Notes under the pieces: generated by a model
Seen by the model: the letters and a program-made list of their open reading frames with translations, nothing else
Told to the model about the DNA's origin: nothing
The model's database searches: none
Part shown: positions 34,100 to 44,215 of the stretch, piece by piece
Layout: the number at the start of each line of letters is the position of its first letter
Position numbering within the stretch: position 1 is the first letter of the stretch
Assembly (NCBI GenBank): GCA_037954665.1
Contig: JBBMOL010000247.1
Coordinates: 841,800-905,799 of the forward strand
Direction: 5' to 3'
Source: Laguncularia racemosa
Taxonomy: Eukaryota; Streptophyta; Magnoliopsida; Myrtales; Combretaceae
DNA length: 64,000 nucleotides
Program-made: the position numbers and the translations under genes

Positions 34100-35197
34100 C
34101 TAGCGTACTTTCCCACTAGTAGATCCGGGAACAGTTTGCCTCGTTTCTGGGGCCATGACCTCTTTACCATTCCCAGTGGGTAAGTTTTCTCTTATAATGG
34201 TTGGGGTAGTAGTGTCCACTGCCTTGACTCCCTCACCTACCGCCTTTGTTCCCCCTGATCGACTGTCGGCTGAGATAGGTCTATTAATAGTGTTGGGCCT
34301 ACTGCTTGGAGCCCTAAAGAAGTTGGACCTCCACTGTCTCTCTACTTTTAAGGCCAACTGAATAGCCTCATCAAGTGTGGTATAGCACTGCAGCTCAACA
34401 ATATACGCTATCTCATATTTTAGACCTGAGACAAATCGTGCTATAGTTTGTTCTGGAGGCTCAACAGACCCACACCTAATCATAAGGGTCTCAAATTCCT
34501 GCACATAATCATCCACTGTTTTACCCCCCTGCCTCAAGGTTTGCAGTCGCATAAACAGCTCCTGTTTGTAGTGCTCAAGAATGAACCTTTTCCTTAACAA
34601 CCTCTTCATATCCCTCCAGGTCTGAACCTCAGCCTCTCCATCCCGACGCCTATTGATGATCAGATTCTTCCACCAAAGTACAGCATACCCTACAAATTCA
34701 ACAACAGCCAATCTGACCCTAATACTGTCGTCGATCTCATAACATTCGAAGAGACCTTCGACCTTATCCTCCCAGTCTAGGTACTCATCTGCTGATCCCT
34801 TACCATCATAGGATGGCATCTGTAGTTTCACATACTCCAAACCTCGAGGTGGCCTGAAATCCCTATTCTGATTTAGGTTGACCCCAAAATTATCATCCCT
34901 TTCTTCCCTGTTTGGAATATGCTCCTCACCCATCCTTCTATTTAAGTCTCCATCTCCCACTACTCTATTTCGATGAGGGTTTTGTGGAGCTACTCGAGGT
35001 GGTGTTGGTTGGTTTACCATTGGTGGTTGTGGTAAAGTCATCCTGTCAACTCTAGTTGCTAGTGTAGCAACCATTGTAGTAAGCTCCTGAAGTTGTTCCT
35101 CCAAAGTTCTCCTGCCTGCCACATTACGACCATGTCCTCCACCAACCTGGCTATTGGCTTCTTCACCCAATCCCCTATTCACACTGTCATTAGACAT
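34100..35197 (-). CDS. Element F Gag (capsid)
   Basis: Intact 365-codon frame from MSNDSVN (ATG 35195-35197). The frame is open to 35242, but the later ATG is the one conserved in A, G and I. It has a Gly/Arg-rich N-terminus, LEEQLQELTTMVATLATR, then the retrotransposon gag domain with FRPPRGLEYVKLQMPSYDGKG, DEYLDWEDKVEGLFE, GYAVLWWKNLI and LRQGGKTVDDYVQEFE, then a Ser/Thr-rich linker. It ends at TAG 34100-34102, directly before the CCHC knuckle, so as written the capsid protein lacks its RNA-binding end unless the stop is read through. Confidence 0.8.
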   Translation of the reverse strand: MSNDSVNRGLGEEANSQVGGGHGRNVAGRRTLEEQLQELTTMVATLATRVDRMTLPQPPMVNQPTPPRVAPQNPHRNRVVGDGDLNRRMGEEHIPNREERDDNFGVNLNQNRDFRPPRGLEYVKLQMPSYDGKGSADEYLDWEDKVEGLFECYEIDDSIRVRLAVVEFVGYAVLWWKNLIINRRRDGEAEVQTWRDMKRLLRKRFILEHYKQELFMRLQTLRQGGKTVDDYVQEFETLMIRCGSVEPPEQTIARFVSGLKYEIAYIVELQCYTTLDEAIQLALKVERQWRSNFFRAPSSRPNTINRPISADSRSGGTKAVGEGVKAVDTTTPTIIRENLPTGNGKEVMAPETRQTVPGSTSGKVR

Positions 35198-36102
35198 ATT
35201 TGTAGATTCTTGTATGTTGTTCCTCAAAACGATATGATTCAAGGGTACACACTTCCACTACTATACTTCCTTAAACTCCACACAATAGCAACTACAAAGA
35301 CAAACAAGCAAACCCACTTAATGTTACAATTTTATAATTGCAACTCACATGTAATACACTTCTCCACAACAAGCCACAAGTACACGGTGTAGCAAATTTA
35401 ATTTCCACAAGTTCACTCCACGTCAACACACTAGCAATAACAACGATTAAGATGTATCAGTTCCACGGCAACAACAAGGTGAATATTGATTACAAGTAGT
35501 CTTCAACTTCCACGGCAAATAATGAAGACAAAACATTAATAAGTAGCTTTCCCAAAATGAATTATGAATCCCACTATAGGTAGCAACTTTCAATTTGAAA
35601 TTCAAATAACTTCACTTATTGCAAGCCTTCCTCAATTGGTAACAATGAATTCAAATTCAAAAAGCAATCATTAACTCCCACAACTTAATTGCATATGATT
35701 TGAAATCAAATAATTCCTTACTAATCAAACTTAATGTAATCTTCAAATTGTACTTCACAAATTCAGAATTACACAATGGAATTCAAAGACAACAAACAAC
35801 ACAACTCCTCACGCCACAAGCTACTTCACGGCAAGAATTGGTAAGTTTTACAATTTGAAAAAAAAATGCTAAAGTAAACTTCACTTTGTACTTCTGCTCT
35901 TCCACGTGAATTAGTGTCCACAAAGTGATATAATAACCTTCCCAATTCAACTCCAACAATCAGCAAATCAAATCCCAATCCAAAGCAATTTCGCAATCTC
36001 AAACAACAACAACAACACAATTGCTAGTTTTCACTTGATCAATCCTAATTGATGATCACTTCCACGAAATTGAATACAACCAATTCCCTTCTCATAACAA
36101 GA
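35198..36102 (-). other. 5' leader of element F
   Basis: AT-rich leader with AAC repeats near 36000-36020; no coding sequence. It closely matches leaders of A and G. Confidence 0.65.
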
Positions 36103-36114
36103 GATCTGATACCA
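36103..36114 (-). promoter_or_regulatory. Primer-binding site of F (tRNA-Met)
   Basis: Minus strand TGGTATCAGATC, one or two bases from the perfect complement. Six bases (TCTTTT) separate it from the LTR, a spacing also seen in K and G. Confidence 0.8.
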
Positions 36115-36120
36115 AAAAGA

Positions 36121-37131
36121 TGATGTGCCTAAACACACTTAAAAGCACATCCAAAAGACTTAAGAAAAACTATCTCAAGTCAAGGAAAAATTGGATCCAA
36201 AAATGGCACTTTTCAATTGAACCCTAATGATGAAATGATGAAATTCAAACAACCAATGATATAATTAGAATGCCACAATGAAAATTCCTTCTAACAACAC
36301 TCTAATTTCTTGTAATCCACGCAAATGAATCCTCAATTTGACAAAAGAAAACCGTAACAAAACAATCCCTTTTCCAATAATGAAGAACACGTTATCAAGG
36401 AAATCCTCAAAGATGAATCGGATCAATTTGATAATTCCTTCAAATAAGCATAAGAATTCATGAATAACAACAAGTAATTCTGACCAAGAACTATCTCAAT
36501 TCAACCCTAGATATGACACACTAGAGAAGAAAAGAAATCACAACAAAATGAAATTGATATAACTCACAATTTCAAGATGTTGCACTCGCCACAATTTCAA
36601 CTCTTGGTATTGAAATTGATAAGAGTTTGGAACCAAGGTATGAACCCTAATTATCACGTGAAAGGAGGTGTTTAATCTGCAAAATGATAAGCCCCTCAAA
36701 CCCTCTCTTAAGCAAATATTTATACTTGCTACTCCTAGGGTTAAAAAGTGTTCAAAATTACAAGTTTGCCACTTTTAAGGTGGCTAACCCTAAATGAAAG
36801 TTACAAAGAAATAAAAGTGTCCCAAAACCAAAATACAACCAAAATAGTTCAATAAACATTTACAAGATACAAAATAACATAAATCTTCATGATCCAATGC
36901 CTCAGAATAGAGAACAATCGCAGCGGGCCTTTGATTGCTATCCAGAAAAATGTTCTGTGTCCAACTGAAGTTGTAGGACATTTTGGCATCCCATGGAGAT
37001 ATATAATTGTACCTATAAGATTATTCTCAAAGTTTATTAGAAATAAAGACATAAGATAAAATATGAGCAATTTGGTTAATCATCCAAATTGGGTTCTGAA
37101 GAGGTTGACAGTGCCAGAATTTTTCCCATCA
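36121..37131 (-). repeat. 5' LTR of element F
   Basis: 1011 bp, TGATGTGCC...CCCATCA, ending at TSD GTTAC. It contains the palindromic TATA element near 36715-36728. Confidence 0.93.
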
Positions 37132-37136
37132 GTTAC

Positions 37137-37676
37137 TCAGAATAATCCTTAAGCCACTCGTCACAATTCCAAGGATGAAAGTGATAAGAGTATGAGATGT
37201 GAAAGGGGTAAGCTTTCCACGGAAATAATTTTTAGATTTGTGAAATGTTCAAAAGTCCCTTACAAACCCTACTTAGTAAGTATTTATACTTGCTCCAATT
37301 AGGGTTAAAATGTCTACGCCTATACCACTAAGTGTCCGATTTTAATTCAACAAAATACAAACAAATAAAAAATTTCCCAAAAATGATTACAAAGTGACCA
37401 GTTCAATAATAAAATAACAAGTACAAAGATAGTCTTCAAAGAGCCAGTTCTTCAAGCCAATTGAGTTCATCGCGAGCCGTTAGATGTGAGTCCGATGATG
37501 TTCTGAATTTAATCAATAATGTAGGTTATTTGGCATCCTGTAAAGACTGATCACTATACCTGCTATAATACAATTCAAACATTATTAGATAAGGAAATAG
37601 ATACATGTGAGCAATTTGGATCATACATCCAAATCACATTCCTAGACTATTCGGATCGCAGGGTAGATTCCCATCA
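37137..37676 (-). repeat. 3' LTR of element K (second part)
   Basis: Continues from 26795-26994 after insertion F and matches 53937-54486. It ends CCCATCA and is followed by the purine tract AGGCCTGGGGAGA on the minus strand (37677-37690). Confidence 0.82.
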
Positions 37677-38300
37677 TCTCCCCAGGCCTCTAAAAGATTT
37701 GCCCTCAAATCTAGAGGGTCATTTCTTGGACTGAACGTTGGTGCCTTTGTAGACTTGTTTACCCCACTGTTTGAAGAAGCAAAAATAGTCCTAATTTTCT
37801 CTTGGAAAGTGTACACCTCTGATGGAGACATAGACGTCAGTATTATTCAAGACCCTCCCTTTCGAAACATATAAGTGTTGCTGAATCCGTCATGTAACAC
37901 CTTCCTATCAAACATCCAGGGTCTACCCAATAGCAAATGAAAGGCACACATGGGAATCACATCACAAAGGATCTCATCATGATATTTCTTTCCTACACTA
38001 ACTGGTACCTTTGCCCCTTGTGTAACATATATACTATCTCGATTGTCAACCAATGCAAATTGTAATGGCTAGGATGTGGACTAGTGGTTAGTTATAATTT
38101 TTCTACTAATGCAGCAGATATGACATTAGTGTAACTATCACTATCAATGATTAGTACACAAAGGTTAAATTTGATCCTACAAGAAGTGTGGAATATGTTC
38201 TCCCTCTGTTTGTCCCTAGCATCTGGAGATATAATCAAAACCCTATGCAACACATTAATAAGTAAATATTGTTCATGTATTCCCTCCTCATGTGTCACAG
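37634..38300 (-). pseudogene. Element K second protease copy and pol tail
   Basis: Protease fragments: ENIFHTSCRIKFNLCVLIID (here cited in part, ENIFHTSC) with Asp-Ser-Asp at the active site near 38150, then VPVSVGKKYHDE and HLLLGRPWMFDRKVLHDGF near 37905. The pol-tail phrase DPLDLRANLLEAWGDDG follows near 37700, running into the LTR to 37634. Frames are broken near 38060 and 37840. The changed active-site Gly makes it inactive. Confidence 0.7.
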
Positions 38301-39297
38301 CATTCTGACCACCATAGTACTTCTACAGTGTTATAGACAGGTCTATACGCTTGACAAATTCTTTTTCATCCTCTTCTTCTTCTCCAGTACCCTCCATAAC
38401 TGTCATGACTCTTATTAGGACACTGTATAACCATATGTCCAAATCCCATGCATTTAAAGCATTTAACTTGGCACATTTTCCAACTAGTTGTTTTTGGTAT
38501 AGTTTACCTCACATCAGGTCTAATTACCTCCGTCCCCAAAAGTCATTTTCTCTCTGTCTGTGCTGGGGATAGCTCTGTCCACTGCCCTAACAGGTTCACC
38601 TGCTCCCTTTGGCCCACCCGACTGACCATCATCTCCCATGGGCCTAGTAGTAGCATTGGGCCTACTACTAATAACCCAGAATAGATTGGATCACCTCTAC
38701 CTTTCCACTTTCAAGGCCAACTATGTATCCTCATCAAGTGTACTATATCTTTGGAGCTCAACTAGACATGCAATCTCATATTTTAACCCAGATACAAAAT
38801 GTACTACGGTTTTCTCTGGAAGCTCTACCGACCCACATCTAATCATTAGGGTTTCAAATTCCTGCACATAATCATCTACTGTTTTACCTCCCTGTCTTAA
38901 AGTCTAAAGACGCATAAACAGTTCCTGCCTATAATGTTTAGGAATGAACCTCTTCCTAAAAACCTTTTCATGTCTCTCCAAGTATGAATTTTAGCCTCTC
39001 CATCCCTCCACCTGCTGATCACCAAATTTTTCCACCACAAGGTAGCATACCCTATGAATTCAACAATAGCAAGTCGAACTTGGGTGTTATCATCTATCTT
39101 ATAACATTTGAAAAGGCCCTCAACCTTATCCTCCTAGTTCAAATAGTCATCTACTAAACCCCTACCATCAAATGAAGGCATATGCAGCTTCACATATTCC
39201 AAGCCCCTAGGTGGCCTGAAATCTCTATTTGGGTAAGGGTTAACCCTAAAGTTATCATCCATCTCCTCCTTATAGGGATGATGATCTCCTTTCATTC
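38301..39297 (-). pseudogene. Element K Gag and knuckle
   Basis: Degraded gag starting abruptly at MKGDHHPYKEEMDD near 39297. It contains FRPPRGLEYVKLHMPSFDGRG near 39190 and the LRQGG-type motif near 38900, and ends with a CCHC knuckle CFKCMGFGHMVIQC near 38430-38465. Here the codon before the knuckle is CAA, not the TAG seen in A and F. The N-terminal 90 residues of Gag are missing and replaced by an RT start. Confidence 0.7.
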
Positions 39298-40105
39298 TTC
39301 TTAGGAACAAGAAGAGTTGGAACAGCACAAGGACTGATACTCTCTCTAACAAATCCCTATTTGACTAGCTCATTCACCTAATGTTTCAATTCTTTAGCCT
39401 CCTCTAGGTTCATGCGATCTGCTGGTCGATTTGGTAAAACTGACCCTAGCAAAAGGTTGATGGCATTCTCTATTCCTCTTAAAGGTGGTAAACATGTTGG
39501 AAAATCATTAGTAAAAAGATCACTGTACACATTTAATACTTGAGATATTGCAGAGGGTAGATGTTGATGTCCCTCCACCTCTAGGGCATATCTCAACTGC
39601 AGCAAGTATATTGGAACCTCCTTTGACATAGCTTTCTCCAACTCACTTTGTCCCATCAATAATACCTTCTTCCCTCCAGATTTATTAGCATATATGAGAC
39701 CCCCTTTTATCTTTAATGGCCTACTGATCTGCTACTGAACCTTTTGAACCTTTGAAGGTGACATCGGATTTAGAATGATGTGCTTACCCTCTTTCTAGAA
39801 TACATATATATTCTTAAAGCCATTATGTAATACCCTTCCGTCATATAACCATGGCCTGCCAAGCAATATATGGGATGCACACATAGGAAGAATGTCACAT
39901 TCAATCTCATCACAGTATTTATCCCCTATACTGAAAGGTACCTTAGCTCTTTGGGTCACATGTAAACTTTTTTTATCACTTAGCCAATGTAATTTATAAG
40001 GCTTAAGATGTAAGGTAGTGACAATTTTCAATTTCGATACTAATGATGCTGCTATAACATTTGTACAACTACCACCATCAACAATAATGACACATAGGTT
40101 ACCTT
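39298..40105 (-). pseudogene. Element K first protease copy fused to RT start
   Basis: Protease (VDGGSCTNV near 40065, HILLGRPWLYDGRVLHNGF near 39850), a linker, LPPLRGIENAINLLLGS near 39470, then RT start GFVRESISPCAVPTLLVPKK ending at about 39300. There the sequence switches to gag in another frame. Upstream coding (ENLFHTSCRV with a TAA for CAA) is found across insertion M at 50453-50520. It shows that the ancestor carried pol. Confidence 0.75.
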
Positions 40106-40794
40106 ATACCTGTCGAGTCTAATTTTTGAATTCCCATTCCTAATCTGATCTAAACTAGACCCTATGCTCATCTAATATAGATCCTCGACTTGAGTTAGGA
40201 ATTTCATTCAATTTTTGGAGTCACCACCTAACTGTTGTTGGGAAAAAGTGAATTAAGACTAAAGGAGCGGATTAGTCTTAATTTGGACTACTAGTCGTCG
40301 TTATTTCCTCTTCTCGTTTTTGTGAGAAGAGAAAAAGGGAAAACCAGAGTTTCTAAGTCCGGGGGCTAACCTATTAAAACCTTTACGGTTACCACCTAAT
40401 CTCTCAAAATTGTTCATCTCTAGAAATGTGTTTCATTGTGTCTTTGTTACTTTTATTATGTTTTTGAATTTATTCAAGAAAAATGATTTTTCATTTATTT
40501 TAAGGGTTGACCCGAATGGGTGCCTACGTACCTGCTACTCAGGATCAAACAAGCCGTAGTTCGCTTTTCTGAAAACCTTTAGGTTTGTTGATGAATTTTA
40601 ATTTTGAAAACTCTTTTGATTTAAGTTCTTAACGTCTTTGGGATTTTTCTAAAACTTCTAAGCCTAAACTTTGAATTTGATTTTTTTTTTTTTTTTTTGA
40701 AAATGATTTTGAGGGAAAACATCAATTTTGAGTTTATTTGAAGAAAATGATTTTTCTAAGTATTAAAATTTATTTTTACGATTCTTTTATAATT

Positions 40795-41010
40795 CTTTTG
40801 AATTTTTTATGATTTTTGTGATTTTTATGATTTTTCTATTATTTTTGTGATTTCTGAGAATTTTGTGGATTTTTGTGATTTTTTGGGAATTTTTGTTGAT
40901 TTTCGTGATTTTTTGGAATTTTTGTGATTTTTGGAGATTTTTGGGAATTTTTGTGATTTTGGGATTTTTGGGAATTTTTGTGATTTTTGGGAATTTTGGG
41001 AATTTTTTTG
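40795..41010 (-). repeat. T-rich short tandem repeat in the M LTR
   Basis: Degenerate repeats of GATTTTTGTGATTTTTGGGAA type, about 10-13 bp per unit. The matching tract in the right LTR is 49000-49190. Replication slippage is the likely origin. Confidence 0.75.
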
Positions 41011-41891
41011 TTTATTGTCTATCCCATTTTAACATCTAAAATTTTATTACTATTTTCCTAATGTTTTTTATTATTTTTTATTTTTTATTTATCTATTTAT
41101 TATATATATTTTTTTATATTATTAAATTCTAGAAAAATCTAATTTCTACATTTTTCTATTTATTAAAAATAAAACATAAACAAATAACTACATAACAAAT
41201 GATTAATTAATTCAGAATAAATAAATAAATAAAATTAATTAAATAAAATAAAAAATATCCAGAAAATCCGACTTACCTGGATCTGGGTCGGGTTGAATCG
41301 GGTCGGGTCGGGTCGATCGGACACGGCGGTGGGGAAGGCTCGTTCACGGCGTTCCGGTGGCCTTTTGCAGCGGGTGAGGTGTCGAATCCTAGCTTCTCGA
41401 GATTGCTGAATCCAAGGGTGGTGGTGGTTTGCTCCCATAACGTCTCCTTGCGGTGGTTTGAACTCCGGTCGGCGGTCTCGGCTTCGAGCTTCTCCGGCGT
41501 ACTCCGATTCGCTCCTTTCTCTCTCTTTTCTTCTTTCTACTTCCTCCTGCTCTCCTCTATTTATAGGCACCTCGAACTCCTCTTGGATATGCTCGAATCG
41601 GCCGATTTAGATAAACCCATATTTTTCCGTTTTTGGATTCGGTTTTATCCCGGCGATTTGATGTAAATCTCTTGTTTTTCTTTGATTTTTCTGATGGATT
41701 TGGCTTTATCTCGACTTTAATCTAGAAGATTAAAAAGAAAACGGCCGATTTCGTCTTCGTCGGACCTACTCCGGCTCCTCCTCCGATTTTCTGGGCGAAG
41801 AAGACGATCACGCGCCATGCACGCGTTTCCTCTTGGCTAATCACATGCTGCCACGTGGCAGCTCCAGGGAAAAGAACGAAAATTTTTTTGC

Positions 41892-41976
41892 CGAGTGCCT
41901 GCGGGGGGATTCGAACTCGCGACCTTCAGCCTTCACATAGTCACACATGCACGCACGAGCCAGCTGAGCTGGCCCA
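41892..41976 (-). repeat. tRNA-like (SINE-head-like) block in the M LTR
   Basis: Minus strand carries CAGCTCAGCTGG, resembling the pol III A box, and about 40 bp later GAGTTCGAATCC, a near-perfect B box, followed by CCCCC. Both occur again at 50083-50160 in the other LTR. It looks like a tRNA-derived or SINE-derived segment absorbed into the LTR. No complete cloverleaf is evident. Confidence 0.5.
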
Positions 41977-42262
41977 ATTTCCCGATTTTATTTACATCGC
42001 AAATTGTACATATGCGATGTAATTTTTTATTTTTTTTTGTATTTTTTGAAATTTCAAAAATTTTTAAAAATTTTTTATTATTTATTATTGCCATTCCTGA
42101 AATCATTTTTCAAAATTAAAGTGTTTTCCTATTTATTTTTATTTTTTGAACATTTTCATTATTTATGGAAAATTAGGAAAAATTGGGAAAAATTAGGAAA
42201 AATTGAAAAATTGATTATTATCGAGAATTGTTGATTCCGAGGGCAAAAATGGGGTGTTTACA

Positions 42263-42280
42263 GCTGCCCCTCTTTGTGGT
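42263..42280 (-). promoter_or_regulatory. Polypurine tract of M
   Basis: Minus strand CCACAAAGAGGGGCAGC, directly against the 3' LTR; the same tract is typical of Tat/Ogre elements. Confidence 0.85.
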
Positions 42281-42369
42281 AAATTTGAAAAAACTTAACC
42301 ACAAAGACAAACAAAAGACGCCATTTTTGACCTCTTGAATTAGGTTTTCTATAGGAAAATGCCCCAAGA

Positions 42370-44215
42370 GCTGATAATCCTACGGTTGAAGATGTTCCTA
42401 ACGATTCAAGGTAATGTTCCCTTTCCAAAAAGCGCTTTATGGGCTAACTAATTGGTGACAGGACACATTTCAAGCATCGAGTTGGAATGTATGAGAAATA
42501 ATGATAGGAAGCGTCTTATTAGACTTGCAACCTTGGAAAGAAAATTTATTTAGGAAGCGCCCTTATGAGCTGGCTACCTGTCGACAGAAGCGTCTTGTTA
42601 GACTAGCAACTGTTTGGGAAGGATGTTTCCGAAAAGTGCCCCAAGAGCTGACTAATCGAGAGAATCTAGGAAAGTGCCCATATTGGGCTGACTAACCTTA
42701 AAATAGATTTTAGGAAAGTGCCCATCTTGGGCTGACTAACCTGTGGTAGTGTCTTAAAAGGTGCCCTTTTGAGCTGACCCTGAGAATGGATTTTTAGGAA
42801 AGTGCCCATATTAGGCTGACTAACCTTAAAATGGATTTTAGGAAAGTGCCCATCTTGGGCTGACTAACCTTAGATGAAATTCTTAGTAAAGTGCCCCAAG
42901 AGCTGACTAACCTAAACTAGAACTGTCTCAAAAGGTGCCCTTATGAGTTGACCCTTGAGAACAGGTTTTTTCGGGAAAGTGCCCATATTGGGCTGACTAA
43001 CCCTTGGATTAATTTTTAGGAAAGTGCCCCAAGAGCTGACTAACCTAACATAGAACTGTCTCAAAAGGTGCCCTTATGAGCTGACCCTGAGAACAGGTTT
43101 TTTCGGGAAAGTGCCCATATTGGGCTGACTAACCCTTGGATTGATTTTTAGGAAAGTGCCCCAAGAGCTGACTAACCTAAACTAGAACTGTCTCAAAAGG
43201 TGCCCTTATGAGCTGACCTTAAGAACAGGTTTTTTCGGGAAAGTGCCCATATTGGGCTGACTAACCCTTGGATTGATTTTTAGGAAAGTGCCCCAAGAGA
43301 TGACTAACCTAAAGTAGAACTGTCTCAAAAGGTGCCCTTATGAGCTGACCCTAAGAACAGGCTTTTTCGGGAAAGTGCCCATATTGGGCTGACTAACCCT
43401 TGGATTAATTTTTAGGAAAGTGCCCCAAGAGCTGACTAACCTAAACTAGAACTGTCTCAAAAGGTGCCCTTATGAGCTGACCCTGAGAACAGGTTTTTTC
43501 GGGAAAGTGCCCATATTGGGCTGACTAACCCTTGGATTAATTTTTAGGAAAGTGCCCCAAGAGCTGACTAACCTAAACTAGAACTGTCTCAAAAGGTGCC
43601 CTTATGAGTTGACCCTTGAGAACAGGCTTTTTCGGGAAAGTGCCCATATTGAGCTGACTAACCCTTGGATTAATTTTTAGGAAAGTGCTCCAAGAGCTAA
43701 CTAACCTAAACTAGAACTGTCTCAAAAGATGCCCTTATGAGCTAACCCTGAGATCAGGTTTTTTTCGGGAAAGTGCCCATATTGGGCTGACTAACCCTTG
43801 GATAGACTTTTAGGAAAGTGCCCCAAGAGCTGACTAACCTAAATGAAAATGATGGCTCAATAGGTGCCCCCTATGGGCTAACCTCGAGAGATCTAGGGAA
43901 GTGCCCCTTTTTGGGCTGACTACCCTATTACGAAAATGATGATTCAAAAAGGTGCCCCCTGTGGGCTAACCTTGAGAGATCTAGGGAAGTGCCCCCTTTT
44001 TGGGCTGACTACCCTATTATGAAAATGAATGGCGCAAAAGGTGCCCCCTGTAGGCTAACCTTGAGAGATCTAGGGAAGTGCCCCTTTTTGGGCTGACTAC
44101 CCTATTATGAAAATGGCTCAAAAGGTGCCCCTTGTGGGCTATCCTTGAGAGATCTAAGGAAGTGCCCCTTTTTGGGCTGACTACCCTATTAACGGAAGAA
44201 TATCCTAAATGGGAA
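42370..44215 (-). repeat. Minisatellite array in the 3' region of M
   Basis: At the core (42973 to about 43830) seven tandem copies of a 132-133 bp unit, counted from GGGAAAGTGCCCATATTGGG at 42973, 43105, 43237, 43369, 43501, 43634 and 43767. Each unit holds three degenerate sub-repeats of about 44 bp built on GTGCCC...GAGCTGAC. Flanks (42370-42970 and 43840-44215) contain more degenerate members with other periods. All three minus-strand frames of the unit contain stops, so it is non-coding. Arrays in this position are known for Tat/Ogre 3' untranslated regions and can seed satellites. Confidence 0.9.

Larger units (their letters stand above)
26995..37131 (-). mobile_element. Element F: complete gag-protease-only LTR retrotransposon (TGATG family)
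   Basis: Flanked by TSD GTTAC (26990-26994 and 37132-37136). The left LTR is 26995-27881 plus 33183-33305 (split by E), the internal region 33306-36120, and the right LTR 36121-37131. Without E the element is about 4.8 kb. The internal region runs from a tRNA-Met primer site to a purine tract directly at the 3' LTR, and contains only gag, CCHC knuckle, aspartic protease and a short pol C-terminal tail. This fits the class of small gag-bearing non-autonomous elements described in plants as TR-GAG. F is inserted in the 3' LTR of K. Confidence 0.9.
40111..42262 (-). repeat. 3' LTR of element M
   Basis: 2152 bp, TGTCGAGTC...GTTTACA. It includes a T-rich tandem tract (40800-41010), a GC-rich block (41280-41560), a TATA element (minus strand CTATAAATAG, 41557-41566) and a tRNA-like block (41895-41975). 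Confidence 0.93.

Noticed and set aside
41892..41976. A functional tRNA gene
   Set aside because: A and B box-like motifs are present but acceptor and anticodon stems do not pair convincingly, and it lies in both LTRs of M.
41379..42234. Plus-strand open frames in the left LTR of element M (95, 74 and 76 codons), repeated at 49639-50419
   Set aside because: They fall on the antisense strand of the LTR, cover T-rich tracts and the tRNA-like block, and exist in both LTRs only because LTRs are duplicates.
42370..44215. CRISPR-like array of regular repeats
   Set aside because: The units are contiguous degenerate tandem repeats without unique spacers, in a plant retrotransposon.
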